Made by a program: the position numbers and the translations under genes
Source: Algoriphagus terrigena DSM 22685
GTDB taxonomy: Bacteria; Bacteroidota; Bacteroidia; Cytophagales; Cyclobacteriaceae
Length of the DNA stretch: 64,000 nt
Direction: 5' to 3'
NCBI RefSeq assembly: GCF_000429445.1
Contig: NZ_AUBW01000004.1
Location: forward strand, 310,001 to 374,000
In this document: piece after piece, positions 43,413 through 53,173 of the stretch
How positions within the stretch are numbered: position 1 is the stretch's first letter
Layout: the number at the start of each line of letters is the position of its first letter
The notes under the pieces: model-generated
Database searches by the model: none
Told to the model about the DNA's origin: nothing
The model's input: only the letters and a program-made list of their open reading frames with translations

Positions 43413-45194
43413 ATGGAAAAGCATCTGTATGACTCCGGCCTGATCGGAAACTGCGCCTATATCGCCCACGTCCAAAAAAACACGAATATTTCCTGGCTTT
43501 GCATGCCCAGATTTGATTCGGACTTTCTGTTTGGGGGCATGTTGGACAAAGAAAAAGGAGGGGAATTCACCGTCCTGCCCGAGTCTGGAAAATTCGAATC
43601 AGTACAGGCGTATCTGGAAAACACCAATATCCTGGAGACAATCGTCCAGTCGGGAGTAGATCAGTACAAAGTGACGGATTTTGCTCCACGCTTCAAGAAT
43701 TTTGATCGGTACTACCGTCCACTGATGCTCATCCGCAAGATCCAACCCATCTCGGGTTCTCCCCGGATCCGCATCAAATGCCAACCTACCGCTGACAGGG
43801 GCAATGTGAAGCTCAAAGGAAGTTTGGGCAGCAACCACATCCAGTTTATCGGTCATGACCAGGAAGTACGTCTCACGACCAATGCCTCACTCAGCTACAT
43901 TTTGGAGGAAAAAAGTTTTGTACTTCAGCGGCCAATCTATCTGGTATTCACATACGGCCGACCGCTGGAAGCACCCATCGAGACCACGGCGGAGCAATTT
44001 CTCCAGTCCACCACAGACTACTGGCACTCCTGGATCAAGACCACGAGTATTTCAAATTTCCATCAACGACTCGTCCTGAGATCAGCATTGATCCTCAAGA
44101 TCCACCAGTTTGAGGATACCGGAGCAATAATCGCTGCCTCGACGACTTCGCTGCCCGAGTCACCCGGCTCTACGAGAAACTGGGACTATCGCTACTGCTG
44201 GATCCGGGACAGTTATTACACCTTGACTTCCTTCAACAGTGTCGGACACTTTGAGGAGCTGGAGAAGTATTTCGATTTTATCCAGAATCTCCCCACCATC
44301 CTCGACAACCGATATCAACCGCTCTATTCGGTGACGGGAGAGTGGCTGCTTTCCGAAGAAATCTCAGAGCTCGACGGCTACCAAGGCAACAAGCCTGTCC
44401 GATTTGGAAATCAAGCCTATACTCACGTGCAAAATGACCTGTACGGGCAAGTGCTGGTCTCCCTGCTTCCGCTCTACAATGACCTCCGTTTCACGGCCAA
44501 GGAGCGAAGCTATTCCGAACCGATGATCATGAATCTGCTGAACAAGATCGAGGAGACGATGGATGAAAAAGATGCGGGCCTTTGGGAGTTTCGCAATCTC
44601 GCGCAGCAGCATTGCTACACCTTCCTATTTCACTGGGCGGGAGCCTCAGCTGCCATCAAGATCGCTGATCGGCTCAAGAATGACGAAATGCGCAAGAAAG
44701 CTGTCGCGCTACAACAAGCTGCAATCCAAAAGATCGAGGCCTGCTATCTACCAGACCGAAAGGCTTACGCCCAAGCCATCGGAGGTACGCACATGGACGC
44801 CAGCACGCTCCAGCTGATCACGATGGGCTATTTTGGGAAGGATATCGAGCGGGCAAACAACCACCTGAAGGCGTTGGAAAGCGAACTTTTGGCAAAAGAC
44901 TACCTCTTCTATCGATACAAGCACATGGATGACTTCGGCATGCCGGAGACCACCTTTCTCATTTGTGCTTTTTGGTACATCGAGGCGCTGGCTTGTGTCA
45001 ATCGCGTGGATGAAGCCGTCGAGGGTTTTGAAACGCTCACCAAATACTGCAACCACCTACAGCTGTTTTCCGAGGATGTGGATCAAAAGACCGGCAGTCA
45101 GTGGGGGAATTTTCCCCAAGCCTACTCGCACGTGGGGCTGATGAATGCTGCCTTCCGGATCGGAAGAAAGCTCGACCGGCCCAACTTTCTGTAG
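43413..45194 (+). CDS. Glycoside hydrolase family 15 protein (trehalase/glucoamylase-like)
   Basis: The 593-residue cytoplasmic protein (no signal peptide) has an N-terminal GH15 beta-sandwich (about 1-200, GLIGNCAYIAHV ... SWLCMPRFDSDFLFGGMLD) and a C-terminal (alpha/alpha)6 barrel. The family signature NWDYRYCWIRD lies at 256-266, and GDQ... -equivalent GSQWGNFPQAYSHVGLMNAA near the C-terminus is the typical second-acid neighbourhood. Bacterial and archaeal GH15 enzymes of this layout hydrolyse trehalose, maltose or other alpha-glucans. The convergent trehalose-phosphate synthase/phosphatase gene makes trehalase activity a reasonable guess. Confidence 0.88.
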   Translation: MEKHLYDSGLIGNCAYIAHVQKNTNISWLCMPRFDSDFLFGGMLDKEKGGEFTVLPESGKFESVQAYLENTNILETIVQSGVDQYKVTDFAPRFKNFDRYYRPLMLIRKIQPISGSPRIRIKCQPTADRGNVKLKGSLGSNHIQFIGHDQEVRLTTNASLSYILEEKSFVLQRPIYLVFTYGRPLEAPIETTAEQFLQSTTDYWHSWIKTTSISNFHQRLVLRSALILKIHQFEDTGAIIAASTTSLPESPGSTRNWDYRYCWIRDSYYTLTSFNSVGHFEELEKYFDFIQNLPTILDNRYQPLYSVTGEWLLSEEISELDGYQGNKPVRFGNQAYTHVQNDLYGQVLVSLLPLYNDLRFTAKERSYSEPMIMNLLNKIEETMDEKDAGLWEFRNLAQQHCYTFLFHWAGASAAIKIADRLKNDEMRKKAVALQQAAIQKIEACYLPDRKAYAQAIGGTHMDASTLQLITMGYFGKDIERANNHLKALESELLAKDYLFYRYKHMDDFGMPETTFLICAFWYIEALACVNRVDEAVEGFETLTKYCNHLQLFSEDVDQKTGSQWGNFPQAYSHVGLMNAAFRIGRKLDRPNFL

Positions 45195-45220
45195 ACCACA
45201 GCAGATAAAAGCAACATAAA

Positions 45221-45264
45221 AAATCCCTGATGAATTGCCAAACAGCGTGATTCATCGGGGATTT
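45221..45264. terminator. Bidirectional terminator between GH15 and trehalose synthesis genes
   Basis: A 15-bp stem with one G-T type pair (AAATCCCTGATGAAT at 45221-45235 with 45250-45264) and a 14-nt loop serves both convergent genes. Confidence 0.85.
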
Positions 45265-45278
45265 CTGAGTTGGAAAAA

Positions 45279-47465
45279 CTAATTCAAGTCCTGCTCAACC
45301 AGCTTGCCTAGCAGTCTCCTTACCTGACGGAAAGATTTGATATTGTAGTCGGCTTGCGTGTACGAATAGCCCACGCGGATGGTGTAGGCTTCCTTTGGAA
45401 GGGCTTTGAAGGTGTCCTCGTCCGTCCAGTCATCTCCGACTGCCAGGATAAAATCGTGCTCCTGGCCTTTCATCAGATTGAGTGCCGCACGTCCTTTATT
45501 GATATCAGGCCGCTTGATCTCTAAGACCATGTTGCCTTCCAGCACTTGCAGGTTGTGCCCTCGTGCCATGTATTTGAGATGACTCAAGAGTTCCCGCATT
45601 CGGAGATCTCCCAGACCTTTTTCCACTTTGCGATAGTGCCAGACGAGCGAGTGATGCTTTTCCTCGATCAATGCCCCCGGAGTCCGTATCACGTAATATT
45701 CCATGATGTTGCGGATGTCTTCCTTCCAGCTGTCATCGACTTCAGCATAGAGCTCCCATTCCTCTGGATGCTCTTTCTTTTTCATCCAGACTCCATGCTC
45801 AGCTATAAGATCCACACTGAAACCTTCGAACCAAGCTCCGAGCGTATCCTTGTCCCTTCCTGAGATCAGTACGACCTGGGCAGATTTGGTCAGGGAGCGG
45901 ACAAGATCCTGAAGTTCTTGATCAGGTTTTGCATCCTGTGGATTCCCTGTGAAGCCTGTCAGCGTGCCGTCGTAGTCCAAAAACAGGATCGGACTTTCAG
46001 CCGCGCGAAATGCGACGCTGATTTCTCCCATCACTTCTTCGTCGACGATCTTGGAGGTCAGCTCATCCTGCTTGGATTTGACATGGGCAAGTCTATCCAT
46101 AAATACATCCACCCACTGAAAGACGTCATATTTCCTCAGGCTTTTCTGCATCGCCTTGATGCGTTCGGTCTGCTCGTCTGTCTGCATGTTGAGCGCCTGA
46201 TAGATCGCATCCACGACGCTTTGCTTGTCATTTGGATTCACCAAGATAGCATCCAGCAGCTCCTTGGATGCTCCCGCCATCTCAGAGAGGATCAATACGC
46301 CAGTCTGGTCGGTTTTGCTGGCCACGAATTCTTTGCAGACGAGATTCATCCCATCCCGCAGAGGGGTCACCAAAGCGATGTCGGACATGCTGTAGAATGC
46401 GCTCAGCTCTTCGATGGGAAACCCCCGATAGAAATAATGCACCGGAACCCAATTCAGCGTGGAGTATTCTGAATTGATCCTGCCGACAAGCAGGTCGATC
46501 TCCTCCTTCAGCTCTTTGTACGACTGCACGTTGTCCCGACTGGGCACTACGATCATAATCATGGATACTTTGCCGTGGAGTTCCTTGTGCTCCGAGAGCA
46601 ACTGATTGAAGGCGTGGATACGCTGAGGGATGCCTTTGGAATAGTCCAGACGGTCGGTCGTGAGAATCAACTTGTGATCTCCGAGCTGTTTTCTGTATTC
46701 TTGAACGAGCTTTTGAGTCTTTTTGGATTTGGCCTGCTTTTCAAACTTGCCGTAGTCGATACCCATCGGGAAAGAGTCCACATTGATGAGTCGGTTTTCG
46801 GTTTGGATGTAGCCGCTTTCGGACGAGAGCCCCGTAATCCTGCTCACGGCGCTGAGAAAATGCCGCATGTCTTCATACGTATGAAAACCGATTAGATCTG
46901 CCCCACACACACCCAACAGGAGCTCTTTTCTCCAGGGAATCATGCGGATGATCTCGTACGAGGGAAAGGGGATATGCTGAAAGAAGCCAATCGTGGCATC
47001 GGGCAAGGCCTCGCGTAGCATCTGCGGAAGGAGTATCAGCTGGTAATCATGGATCCAAATGGTGTCATCGAGATTTGCCTTCTCCAGGATCGCCTCACAA
47101 AACATCCGATTCACCCGATAGTACGCTTCCCAATGTTCGGGATTATAGGCAATGTACTGTGTAAAATAATGGAAAGCCGGCCAAAGGGTCTCGTTGCTGA
47201 ATCCCTCGTAAAACTCTTCTACATCTTTTTGGGAAAGAAACACGGGCACCATCTTGTGCTGCTGGAGTTCCTGTACTATTTCCGCACGCTGCCCGGGCTC
47301 ATCCACCACATTTCCCGGCCAGCCGATCCAGATATTTTCGCCCTTTGTGTAGATCGAGCCTAACCCGGTGGCCAGTCCACCGGCGGATGGTTTGAAGTCA
47401 TAGCGGCCGTTTCGTAGCCGGAGAGAGACAGGTAGTCTGTTAGAGACAATAATAGTTTTTGACAT
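45279..47465 (-). CDS. otsAB: Bifunctional trehalose-6-phosphate synthase / trehalose-phosphatase fusion
   Basis: The protein has 728 residues in two domains. The N-terminal ~470 residues form a GT20 trehalose-phosphate synthase: HDY at 139-141, DRLDYSKG at 271-278 and RDGMNLVCKEF at 370-380, which bind the sugar phosphate and UDP-glucose. The C-terminal domain (about 485-728) is a HAD-type trehalose-phosphatase with catalytic Asp497 and Asp499 in LDYDGT and a later GDDWTDEDTF motif. The fusion lets one chain make trehalose from UDP-glucose and glucose-6-phosphate. Trehalose protects against osmotic and desiccation stress. The gene faces the GH15 gene, a possible degrading enzyme. Confidence 0.95.
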   Translation of the reverse strand: MSKTIIVSNRLPVSLRLRNGRYDFKPSAGGLATGLGSIYTKGENIWIGWPGNVVDEPGQRAEIVQELQQHKMVPVFLSQKDVEEFYEGFSNETLWPAFHYFTQYIAYNPEHWEAYYRVNRMFCEAILEKANLDDTIWIHDYQLILLPQMLREALPDATIGFFQHIPFPSYEIIRMIPWRKELLLGVCGADLIGFHTYEDMRHFLSAVSRITGLSSESGYIQTENRLINVDSFPMGIDYGKFEKQAKSKKTQKLVQEYRKQLGDHKLILTTDRLDYSKGIPQRIHAFNQLLSEHKELHGKVSMIMIVVPSRDNVQSYKELKEEIDLLVGRINSEYSTLNWVPVHYFYRGFPIEELSAFYSMSDIALVTPLRDGMNLVCKEFVASKTDQTGVLILSEMAGASKELLDAILVNPNDKQSVVDAIYQALNMQTDEQTERIKAMQKSLRKYDVFQWVDVFMDRLAHVKSKQDELTSKIVDEEVMGEISVAFRAAESPILFLDYDGTLTGFTGNPQDAKPDQELQDLVRSLTKSAQVVLISGRDKDTLGAWFEGFSVDLIAEHGVWMKKKEHPEEWELYAEVDDSWKEDIRNIMEYYVIRTPGALIEEKHHSLVWHYRKVEKGLGDLRMRELLSHLKYMARGHNLQVLEGNMVLEIKRPDINKGRAALNLMKGQEHDFILAVGDDWTDEDTFKALPKEAYTIRVGYSYTQADYNIKSFRQVRRLLGKLVEQDLN

Positions 47466-47590
47466 TGGTTTAGCTTAAAAACGAGGGCCGAAAGCCCGGT
47501 TAAAATTTGGCGGTCAATTTCAAGATACTGAATTGAGCTTAGTATCTATGGAAAAAGGCAATTTTCCTGCCCGAACGACACCAATTCAAA

Positions 47591-47623
47591 AACAAAAAGC
47601 CCCGATTTTTCGATCGGGGCTTT
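47591..47623 (-). terminator. Terminator of metK
   Basis: An 11-bp stem (AAAGCCCCGAT at 47596-47606 with 47613-47623) is followed on the minus strand by a T-rich tail (TTTTTGTTTTT). Confidence 0.9.
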
Positions 47624-47640
47624 CAAGTAGTTGGGTTGGA

Positions 47641-48894
47641 TTAAAGTCCAAATTCTGACTTAACCTTGTCCACATAGTCGAGTTTTTCCCATGTAAATAA
47701 TTCCACATCTAGGGAAATTTGATCACGGTATGGGGAATAGAAAGTCTTGGTGACCACTTCATTTTTTCTGCCCATGTGTCCGTATGCGGCAGTTTCTTCG
47801 TAGATCGGATTTCTGAGTTTCAGTCTTTGCTCAATTGCGTAAGGACGCATATCGAAGAGGGCTTCAACCTTCTTGGCGATCTCTCCGTCACTCAATCCTA
47901 CTTTGGCAGTGCCATAGGTATTGATGTAAATGCCCATAGGCTTGGCTACACCAATGGCGTAGGAAACCTGCACGAGGATTTCATCAGCTACTCCAGCTGC
48001 CACCATGTTTTTGGCGATGTGTCGGGTAGCATAAGCGGCAGAGCGGTCAACCTTGGATGGATCTTTTCCTGAGAAAGCTCCTCCCCCGTGAGCGCCTTTA
48101 CCACCGTAAGTGTCCACGATGATCTTTCTTCCGGTCAAGCCGGTGTCACCGTGAGGACCGCCAATCACAAACTTGCCGGTTGGGTTGATGTGGTAGTTGA
48201 TATCAGCTGTGAAGAGCTTTTGAAGCTCTGGCTTCAACTTAGCTTTCACTCTTGGAATCAGGATATTGATAATGTCGGCCTTGATCTTAGCCAGCATAGT
48301 CGCCTCCTCGTCAAAGTCGTCATGCTGGGTTGACACCACAATAGCATCGATCCGCTGGGGCACGTTGTCATCACTGTATTCGATGGTGACCTGAGACTTG
48401 GAATCCGGTCTCAAATAGGTAATATCTTTGTTTTCTCTTCTCAACTCAGCCAACTCTCGCAGGATCATGTGAGACAGATCCAATGCCAGCGGCATATAGT
48501 TTTCGGTTTCGCTGGTAGCATAACCGAACATCATCCCCTGATCACCAGCACCCTGTTCTTCAGGATTCTTGCGCTCTACTCCCTGATTGATATCGGCAGA
48601 CTGCTCGTGGATTGCGGAAAGCACCCCGCAAGAGTTGCCCTCAAACATGTATTCGCTCTTGGTATAGCCAATGCGGTTGATCACGTCACGGGCGATCTTC
48701 TGCACGTCGAGGTAGATATCCGACTTCACTTCACCCGCCAAAAACACCTGTCCGGTGGTTACAAGGGTTTCGCAAGCGACTTTGGAATTGGGATCGAAGG
48801 CCAAAAAATTGTCAATCAGCGCATCGGAAATCTGGTCAGCAATTTTGTCAGGATGACCCTCAGATACTGACTCTGAGGTGAATAAATATGCCAT
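47641..48894 (-). CDS. metK: S-adenosylmethionine synthetase
   Basis: The 417-residue protein is a full-length methionine adenosyltransferase that makes SAM from methionine and [18 protein letters not shown] at the N-terminus carries the ATP-binding His and metal-binding Asp. [12 protein letters not shown] is the first signature, and [19 protein letters not shown] (about residues 271-289) is the phosphate-binding P-loop of the second signature. [24 protein letters not shown] precedes it. A candidate promoter lies 35 nt upstream and a terminator just downstream, so it is monocistronic. Confidence 0.98.
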   Translation of the reverse strand: MAYLFTSESVSEGHPDKIADQISDALIDNFLAFDPNSKVACETLVTTGQVFLAGEVKSDIYLDVQKIARDVINRIGYTKSEYMFEGNSCGVLSAIHEQSADINQGVERKNPEEQGAGDQGMMFGYATSETENYMPLALDLSHMILRELAELRRENKDITYLRPDSKSQVTIEYSDDNVPQRIDAIVVSTQHDDFDEEATMLAKIKADIINILIPRVKAKLKPELQKLFTADINYHINPTGKFVIGGPHGDTGLTGRKIIVDTYGGKGAHGGGAFSGKDPSKVDRSAAYATRHIAKNMVAAGVADEILVQVSYAIGVAKPMGIYINTYGTAKVGLSDGEIAKKVEALFDMRPYAIEQRLKLRNPIYEETAAYGHMGRKNEVVTKTFYSPYRDQISLDVELFTWEKLDYVDKVKSEFGL

Positions 48895-48928
48895 AAATCT
48901 GGATAATTGATACTTCTCTTAGAAGTCC

Positions 48929-48964
48929 CAAAAATAACGGAACTGGGGGAATTAAAAAACCAAA
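48929..48964 (-). promoter_or_regulatory. Candidate promoter of metK
   Basis: On the minus strand TTTG (48961-48964) precedes TATTTTTG (48929-48936) by 24 nt, a little longer than usual. The leader to the ATG at 48894 would be about 30 nt, too short for a SAM riboswitch. Confidence 0.45.
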
Positions 48965-49053
48965 GAAATCCCTTCGTCGCATTCCTGGACAGAAACTTAT
49001 CAGATTTTGGAATTTAGTAGAAAAAATCGGAGCAAGTCCATTCGGTCTGTTAT

Positions 49054-50064
49054 TCACACGAGCACCAATCCGGCAATTCCCAAGATATAGATCACTAGTG
49101 CTGTCCAAGAATCCAAACCCATACCCCAAAACCGCCTCGGCGACTTGATCACCATGCCGATGATGAAGACCAAAGTCATCGCAATCGACAAGGCTGCCAG
49201 GTAGATGTCAGATTTGTGCGCCTCGGTCAGCACCGATTCGTGACTGATCAGATTTGCCAAAAGAAAAAGTACCGGAAGGAAGGCATTCCCCCCAAAGATG
49301 TCACTGATGATGGGCACATATCTCCTTTCCCTCACAAATGCCAACCCGCCGGAAATCTCCGGCAAACTGGTCACCAAGGCTAAGATGGTCGCGCCAAAAA
49401 CTACTCCGTCTATCTCAAAATGCGCGGCAATGTTTTCACTGGCTTTGGTCAGGAGCACGCCGAAAACCAAGATCAGAAGGCCAATACCAATCAGAGAAAG
49501 GATCGCCATTCGGCCCGATCTAGCATCTTGAACAGTGCGCTTTTCTTCCGGCTTAGGCAGCAATTGGCTTTTTTCACTCTTCTTGAGCACCAAGAGACTC
49601 AGCAGCCAAACCACCAGGATGGACACCTCAATCGGTGCGAAACGGTGATTCATCAGCACTCTCTGAAACTGCGTACCCATCAACACCAAGGCAAGAATCA
49701 CGCAAAGGAAAAGCCCCTGAGCGATGGAATTGCTGTGGGACGTGAGGGTCGTGAGGGGCTTCTTTTCCTTTCTAGAGGCAAAATCAAAAAGCGATAAAAG
49801 GAGCGTCTGTACAGCTATTCCTCCCAGAATATTCCCGGTCGCCATCGCGGTGTCTCCTTGGATCGTGCCCATCGTCACGATAGTCAGCTCCGGAAGATTG
49901 GTCACGATGGACAGCAGAATCGTCCCACCAAACGCATCTCCCAGATTAAATGCATCGTCGATAAAATCCACCAAGCCTGAAAGCTTGTTGCTGAAATACC
50001 AGATGATCAGGGCGGATACTACGAATAAGCCAATGCTGTAAGAGATACTGAGTGATTCGAACAT
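49054..50064 (-). CDS. CaCA family sodium/calcium exchanger, divergent type
   Basis: The 336-residue membrane protein has about ten helices and two alpha-repeats of the CaCA superfamily: FGGTILLSIVTNLPELTIV with GNILGGIAVQTLL, and FGATILALVTSLPEISGG with SDIFGGNAFLPVL. The PEL/PEI acidic residues are kept, but the second GSN motif is replaced by GGN, so ion preference may differ from the YrbG-like exchanger at 9637. It probably exports Ca2+ or another divalent cation against Na+ or H+. The gene is alone on the minus strand, upstream of metK. Confidence 0.88.
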   Translation of the reverse strand: MFESLSISYSIGLFVVSALIIWYFSNKLSGLVDFIDDAFNLGDAFGGTILLSIVTNLPELTIVTMGTIQGDTAMATGNILGGIAVQTLLLSLFDFASRKEKKPLTTLTSHSNSIAQGLFLCVILALVLMGTQFQRVLMNHRFAPIEVSILVVWLLSLLVLKKSEKSQLLPKPEEKRTVQDARSGRMAILSLIGIGLLILVFGVLLTKASENIAAHFEIDGVVFGATILALVTSLPEISGGLAFVRERRYVPIISDIFGGNAFLPVLFLLANLISHESVLTEAHKSDIYLAALSIAMTLVFIIGMVIKSPRRFWGMGLDSWTALVIYILGIAGLVLV

Positions 50065-50169
50065 TGTGTATCGGTTTTGCCGGATTTAGGCCAGCGGATG
50101 GATGAAAAAAAGTGCCACTCTAAGGGAACAGCCAGTAACGCAATCGTCCACCAGGCCATCTGCACAAAT

Positions 50170-50832
50170 CTATTTCTTAGCAGAGCACTGCAAGACCGTG
50201 TATCTCCGGGTGACTTTTTCTCCGGATCTGGCTCGGACTTCTTCCTCGCAATCTTCGATCGATTCGATACCCATCTCAGCTTTTTCCAAAAGACTTACCA
50301 ATTCAGTCGTGTTGTAAAGCTGAAACCCAAACCGGGTGAAAGGCAAATTCTTCATGAATTCCCTTTGAGCAAAAGCCAAAGCAAATCTACCTTTTGGATG
50401 CAGCACCCGAGAGATTTCCTTCGCAAATGCCAGCGGATCAGCCCAAAAGTAAACCGTGTTGACTGTGAAGATCTTGGTGAAGGCATCGTCCTCAAATGGG
50501 ATCTTTTCCCCCTCATACCTGCAGAATCGAATCATTTCATCCTTTGCGAGATGCGAATTGAGCGCCTTAGCTTCTTGATGCATCGTCTTAGAAATCTCCA
50601 GTCCGGTGTAGCTGATTTCCCCCGAAAGGCTCAATAGATACTCCAGATGGGCGGCATTACCGTGGCCGATCTCGAGAATCTGGTCACCCGGCTTCACGCC
50701 TAGCACATGGATTGCGCTCTTGGTCATCCCGAGATTGGTTTGACCCATTTCCTTCGCCAGTTCCAGACCAAACTCCCCTTCGGGATTGGACAACTGACGG
50801 GCAAGCTGTTGCAGTTCTTGTTCGGTAGGCAT
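50170..50832 (-). CDS. Class I SAM-dependent methyltransferase
   Basis: The 220-residue protein has a SAM-binding motif I in QILEIGHGNAAHLEYLL (about residues 50-66), where GHGNA stands in the place of the usual GxGxG, then GEKIPFEDDAFTKIFTVNTVYFW and a RVLHPKGRFALAF strand, as in UbiE/Erg6-like methyltransferases. No C-terminal substrate domain is visible, and the substrate is not predictable. It stands between the exchanger gene and the AraC-TPR gene without close linkage. Confidence 0.85.
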   Translation of the reverse strand: MPTEQELQQLARQLSNPEGEFGLELAKEMGQTNLGMTKSAIHVLGVKPGDQILEIGHGNAAHLEYLLSLSGEISYTGLEISKTMHQEAKALNSHLAKDEMIRFCRYEGEKIPFEDDAFTKIFTVNTVYFWADPLAFAKEISRVLHPKGRFALAFAQREFMKNLPFTRFGFQLYNTTELVSLLEKAEMGIESIEDCEEEVRARSGEKVTRRYTVLQCSAKK

Positions 50833-50905
50833 ACGTCAAAAAAAGAGTTTGATTTAGATGAAAACTAAAGACTGAATCTGTACGAGGTACCCCACAGGAA
50901 AAAAG

Positions 50906-52966
50906 TTACAACAATTCTTCTTCCTCCAACTGCTCCCTGATTTGTTTGTTGTTGTCCCAAAATTTCTTTTCCACTCCGGCCCAGATCTTCTGGAATTCAG
51001 GATTTTTTTTGAATTCATCCATCGCCGGATCTTCGGTGAGAAATAAGACTACCCAAATCTGGATGTTGTCTTCCTTCGCAAAAAGCCGCAAATGTTCCAA
51101 AGCTGTGTCAAAATTTCCATGATGGGCATTGTAAACCGCCAAACCCAGATTTTTATAGACTGTCTGATCTCCATCCAAGTAGTCCCGATAGCTTTGGATA
51201 AACTTTTGACCTTCCTCAGTTTTTCCGACTTTTTCATAGACTTCTCCGATGATCATATTTTCGTGGACATACACATTGAGCTTTTGCTCCTCGCGAATCC
51301 GATTGAACTGCTCGTAGTACACGTAAGCCGAATCATACTCCCGGAGGTAAAAACTCACTTTTCCGAGATCCTGGAGAATATCAAACCGGGAAGAATCTTT
51401 GGCATATTCGGCTTTCAAAAGACTGCGGGTTAGCCTCAGATCTTTGGTCTGAGCGTAACTGATAAATGCTCTGACGTAGCGGGAGTAGGCATTACCTGAA
51501 AAATATTCCAGGGACTTGTTGATGTACTCCATCGATTCATCCACAAATCCGGTTTGGATCAGTGCATTTCCGAGGCGTAAGTAGAAATAGCTCGTGGCCA
51601 CCGAATCTGCCGGACCGGCCTCCAGTTGCATGCCTTTCAGGGCATACTCCAGATACTTGGCCGTATTGGGCAGATAGTTGGCATAGAAATCCGCCAGCAA
51701 CCCGATAATCTCTGAGGAATTGGGATTGTATTCCAGCCCTTTCTCCAAGAAAGGCAAAGCTTGGGAGTAATCTTTTTTCAAGAGATAGTACATGCCTTTT
51801 GCCCTGAGGCTTTCTCCCGAAGTCGGATCAAATAGCACGGCTTTATCAGAATATTCCCCTAGTTGGTCAAGGTGAACTTTTTCGGCCCGGAACAAATCGT
51901 AGTAATAAAAGGCGAATCCGGCACAGGCATAAGCCATGGCAAAGCTTCCATCTTCTTTTATCGCCTCATCAAAGTAGGTGACGGATTGCAGGAGATTTTC
52001 GTCTCCCCCTCTATTCAGCAGTTCGAGCCCTTTCAAGAAAGAATCGTACGCTTTTGGGCTTTCTGTGAGGACTTTCTCAATTCGGGACTGTTCCTCAGGC
52101 GTGATGATCGCCTGGATTCGCTCAGCGATGTCCTTGGATATTTCCTGCTGAAGGGTGAAAATATCGTTGGCCTCGCGCCGATATTGCTTGCTCCAAAGAT
52201 GCTTGTCGGTGGCTCCTTCGATCAGCTGGATATTGAGCACGATCCGGTCGCCGATCTTTTGTCCGCTCCCCTCGATCAGGTAGCTGACCTTCAACTCTTC
52301 GGCGATCTCAGGAATGGACTTGTCGCTGTCGCGGTACTTTTCGGCAGAGGTGCGACTGAGCACCCGCAGATCTTTGATCTTTTGGAGGTTGTTCAGCGTC
52401 GCTTCCATCAGACCGTTGATGAGGTAGATGTTGGTGGAGTCGCCGCTGTCATTTTTGAACGGCAGCACGACGATGGACTTTTCGCGGGTGAGTTTCTCCG
52501 GGAAAATTTCCGGCTTGAAAATCAGCCAAGCCACTGCCAACAGTAAGACAAGGGCCGCCCCACCGATCCAATACTTCTTAGCAGAATTTGGTGCTGTAGA
52601 AATCGGATTTTCTGGAGCCGGAACATTTACATGCTTCCCTACTTCACCCGGAGGATAACCGTAGTGCTCCCGAAAGCATTTGATAAAATACGACGGACTG
52701 TTGAATCCAACTTGGTGAGAAACCTCTGAAACGTTCAGAGTCGAGTTTCGGAGCAGTTCCATGGATCGCTCCAGTCGAATTTGGTTGATCAGCTGGCTGA
52801 CCGAAAGATTACTCGCTTTCTTGACACGCCGGAGGAGATTGGAGCGACTCATATTCATCGCATCCGCCAGCTCAGAGACGCCAAATTCTTCATCGGCGAT
52901 GTTGGCCTCAACTTTCGCAGCGAGCTGATCTAAGAATTCCCTGTCCTGAGGAGAAGTGGCGGTCAT
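50906..52966 (-). CDS. Membrane-tethered AraC-type regulator with TolB/FlgO-like and TPR domains
   Basis: The 686-residue protein has an N-terminal AraC-type DNA-binding domain (residues ~28-112; SRSNLLRRVKK and the second helix-turn-helix GFNSPSYFIKCFREHYG), a single transmembrane helix (133-150), then a periplasmic module resembling the FlgO/TolB-N domain often seen in adenylate-cyclase/TPR proteins (about 160-300, SIVVLPFKNDSGD ... LIEGSGQKIGDRIVLNIQLIE). TPR repeats cover ~310-640. The order places the regulator inside the cell and the sensor outside, like ToxR/CadC topology but with AraC instead of a winged helix. The signal it senses is unknown. Similar proteins recur in this family of bacteria. 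Confidence 0.87.
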   Translation of the reverse strand: MTATSPQDREFLDQLAAKVEANIADEEFGVSELADAMNMSRSNLLRRVKKASNLSVSQLINQIRLERSMELLRNSTLNVSEVSHQVGFNSPSYFIKCFREHYGYPPGEVGKHVNVPAPENPISTAPNSAKKYWIGGAALVLLLAVAWLIFKPEIFPEKLTREKSIVVLPFKNDSGDSTNIYLINGLMEATLNNLQKIKDLRVLSRTSAEKYRDSDKSIPEIAEELKVSYLIEGSGQKIGDRIVLNIQLIEGATDKHLWSKQYRREANDIFTLQQEISKDIAERIQAIITPEEQSRIEKVLTESPKAYDSFLKGLELLNRGGDENLLQSVTYFDEAIKEDGSFAMAYACAGFAFYYYDLFRAEKVHLDQLGEYSDKAVLFDPTSGESLRAKGMYYLLKKDYSQALPFLEKGLEYNPNSSEIIGLLADFYANYLPNTAKYLEYALKGMQLEAGPADSVATSYFYLRLGNALIQTGFVDESMEYINKSLEYFSGNAYSRYVRAFISYAQTKDLRLTRSLLKAEYAKDSSRFDILQDLGKVSFYLREYDSAYVYYEQFNRIREEQKLNVYVHENMIIGEVYEKVGKTEEGQKFIQSYRDYLDGDQTVYKNLGLAVYNAHHGNFDTALEHLRLFAKEDNIQIWVVLFLTEDPAMDEFKKNPEFQKIWAGVEKKFWDNNKQIREQLEEEELL

Positions 52967-53077
52967 GCAGTAAAACTAGAAGAAAAAAGTGAATTGCAGG
53001 ATGGGGGCTGCGGGATGTTGGATGCTTCGATTTTTAGAACTCAATGTTCGATGTTCTTTATTGAAAAACTGGAATTA

Positions 53078-53114
53078 GGTTGGAAAGTTGTAAGGCGGCA
53101 AAGTTGTAAAGTCT
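53078..53114 (+). repeat. GGAAAGTTGTAAGG word repeat
   Basis: GGCAAAGTTGTAAAGT at 53097-53112 recurs with one mismatch at 57627-57642. A related run is at 60641-60677. Confidence 0.6.
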
Positions 53115-53147
53115 CTCCGAGTCCAAGGCCTCAACACGCTTCAGCCG

Positions 53148-53173
53148 CTCGTAAATCGTACTTCGTAACTCGT
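53148..53173 (+). repeat. 26-bp word, inverted copy at 63145-63170
   Basis: The stretch starts CTCGTAAATCGTACTTCG and ends TAACTCGT. It matches the complement of 63145-63170 at 25 of 26 positions. Confidence 0.8.

Noticed and set aside
48895..49053. SAM riboswitch before metK
   Set aside because: The candidate promoter leaves a leader of about 30 nt, and no SAM-I or SAM-II stems were found.
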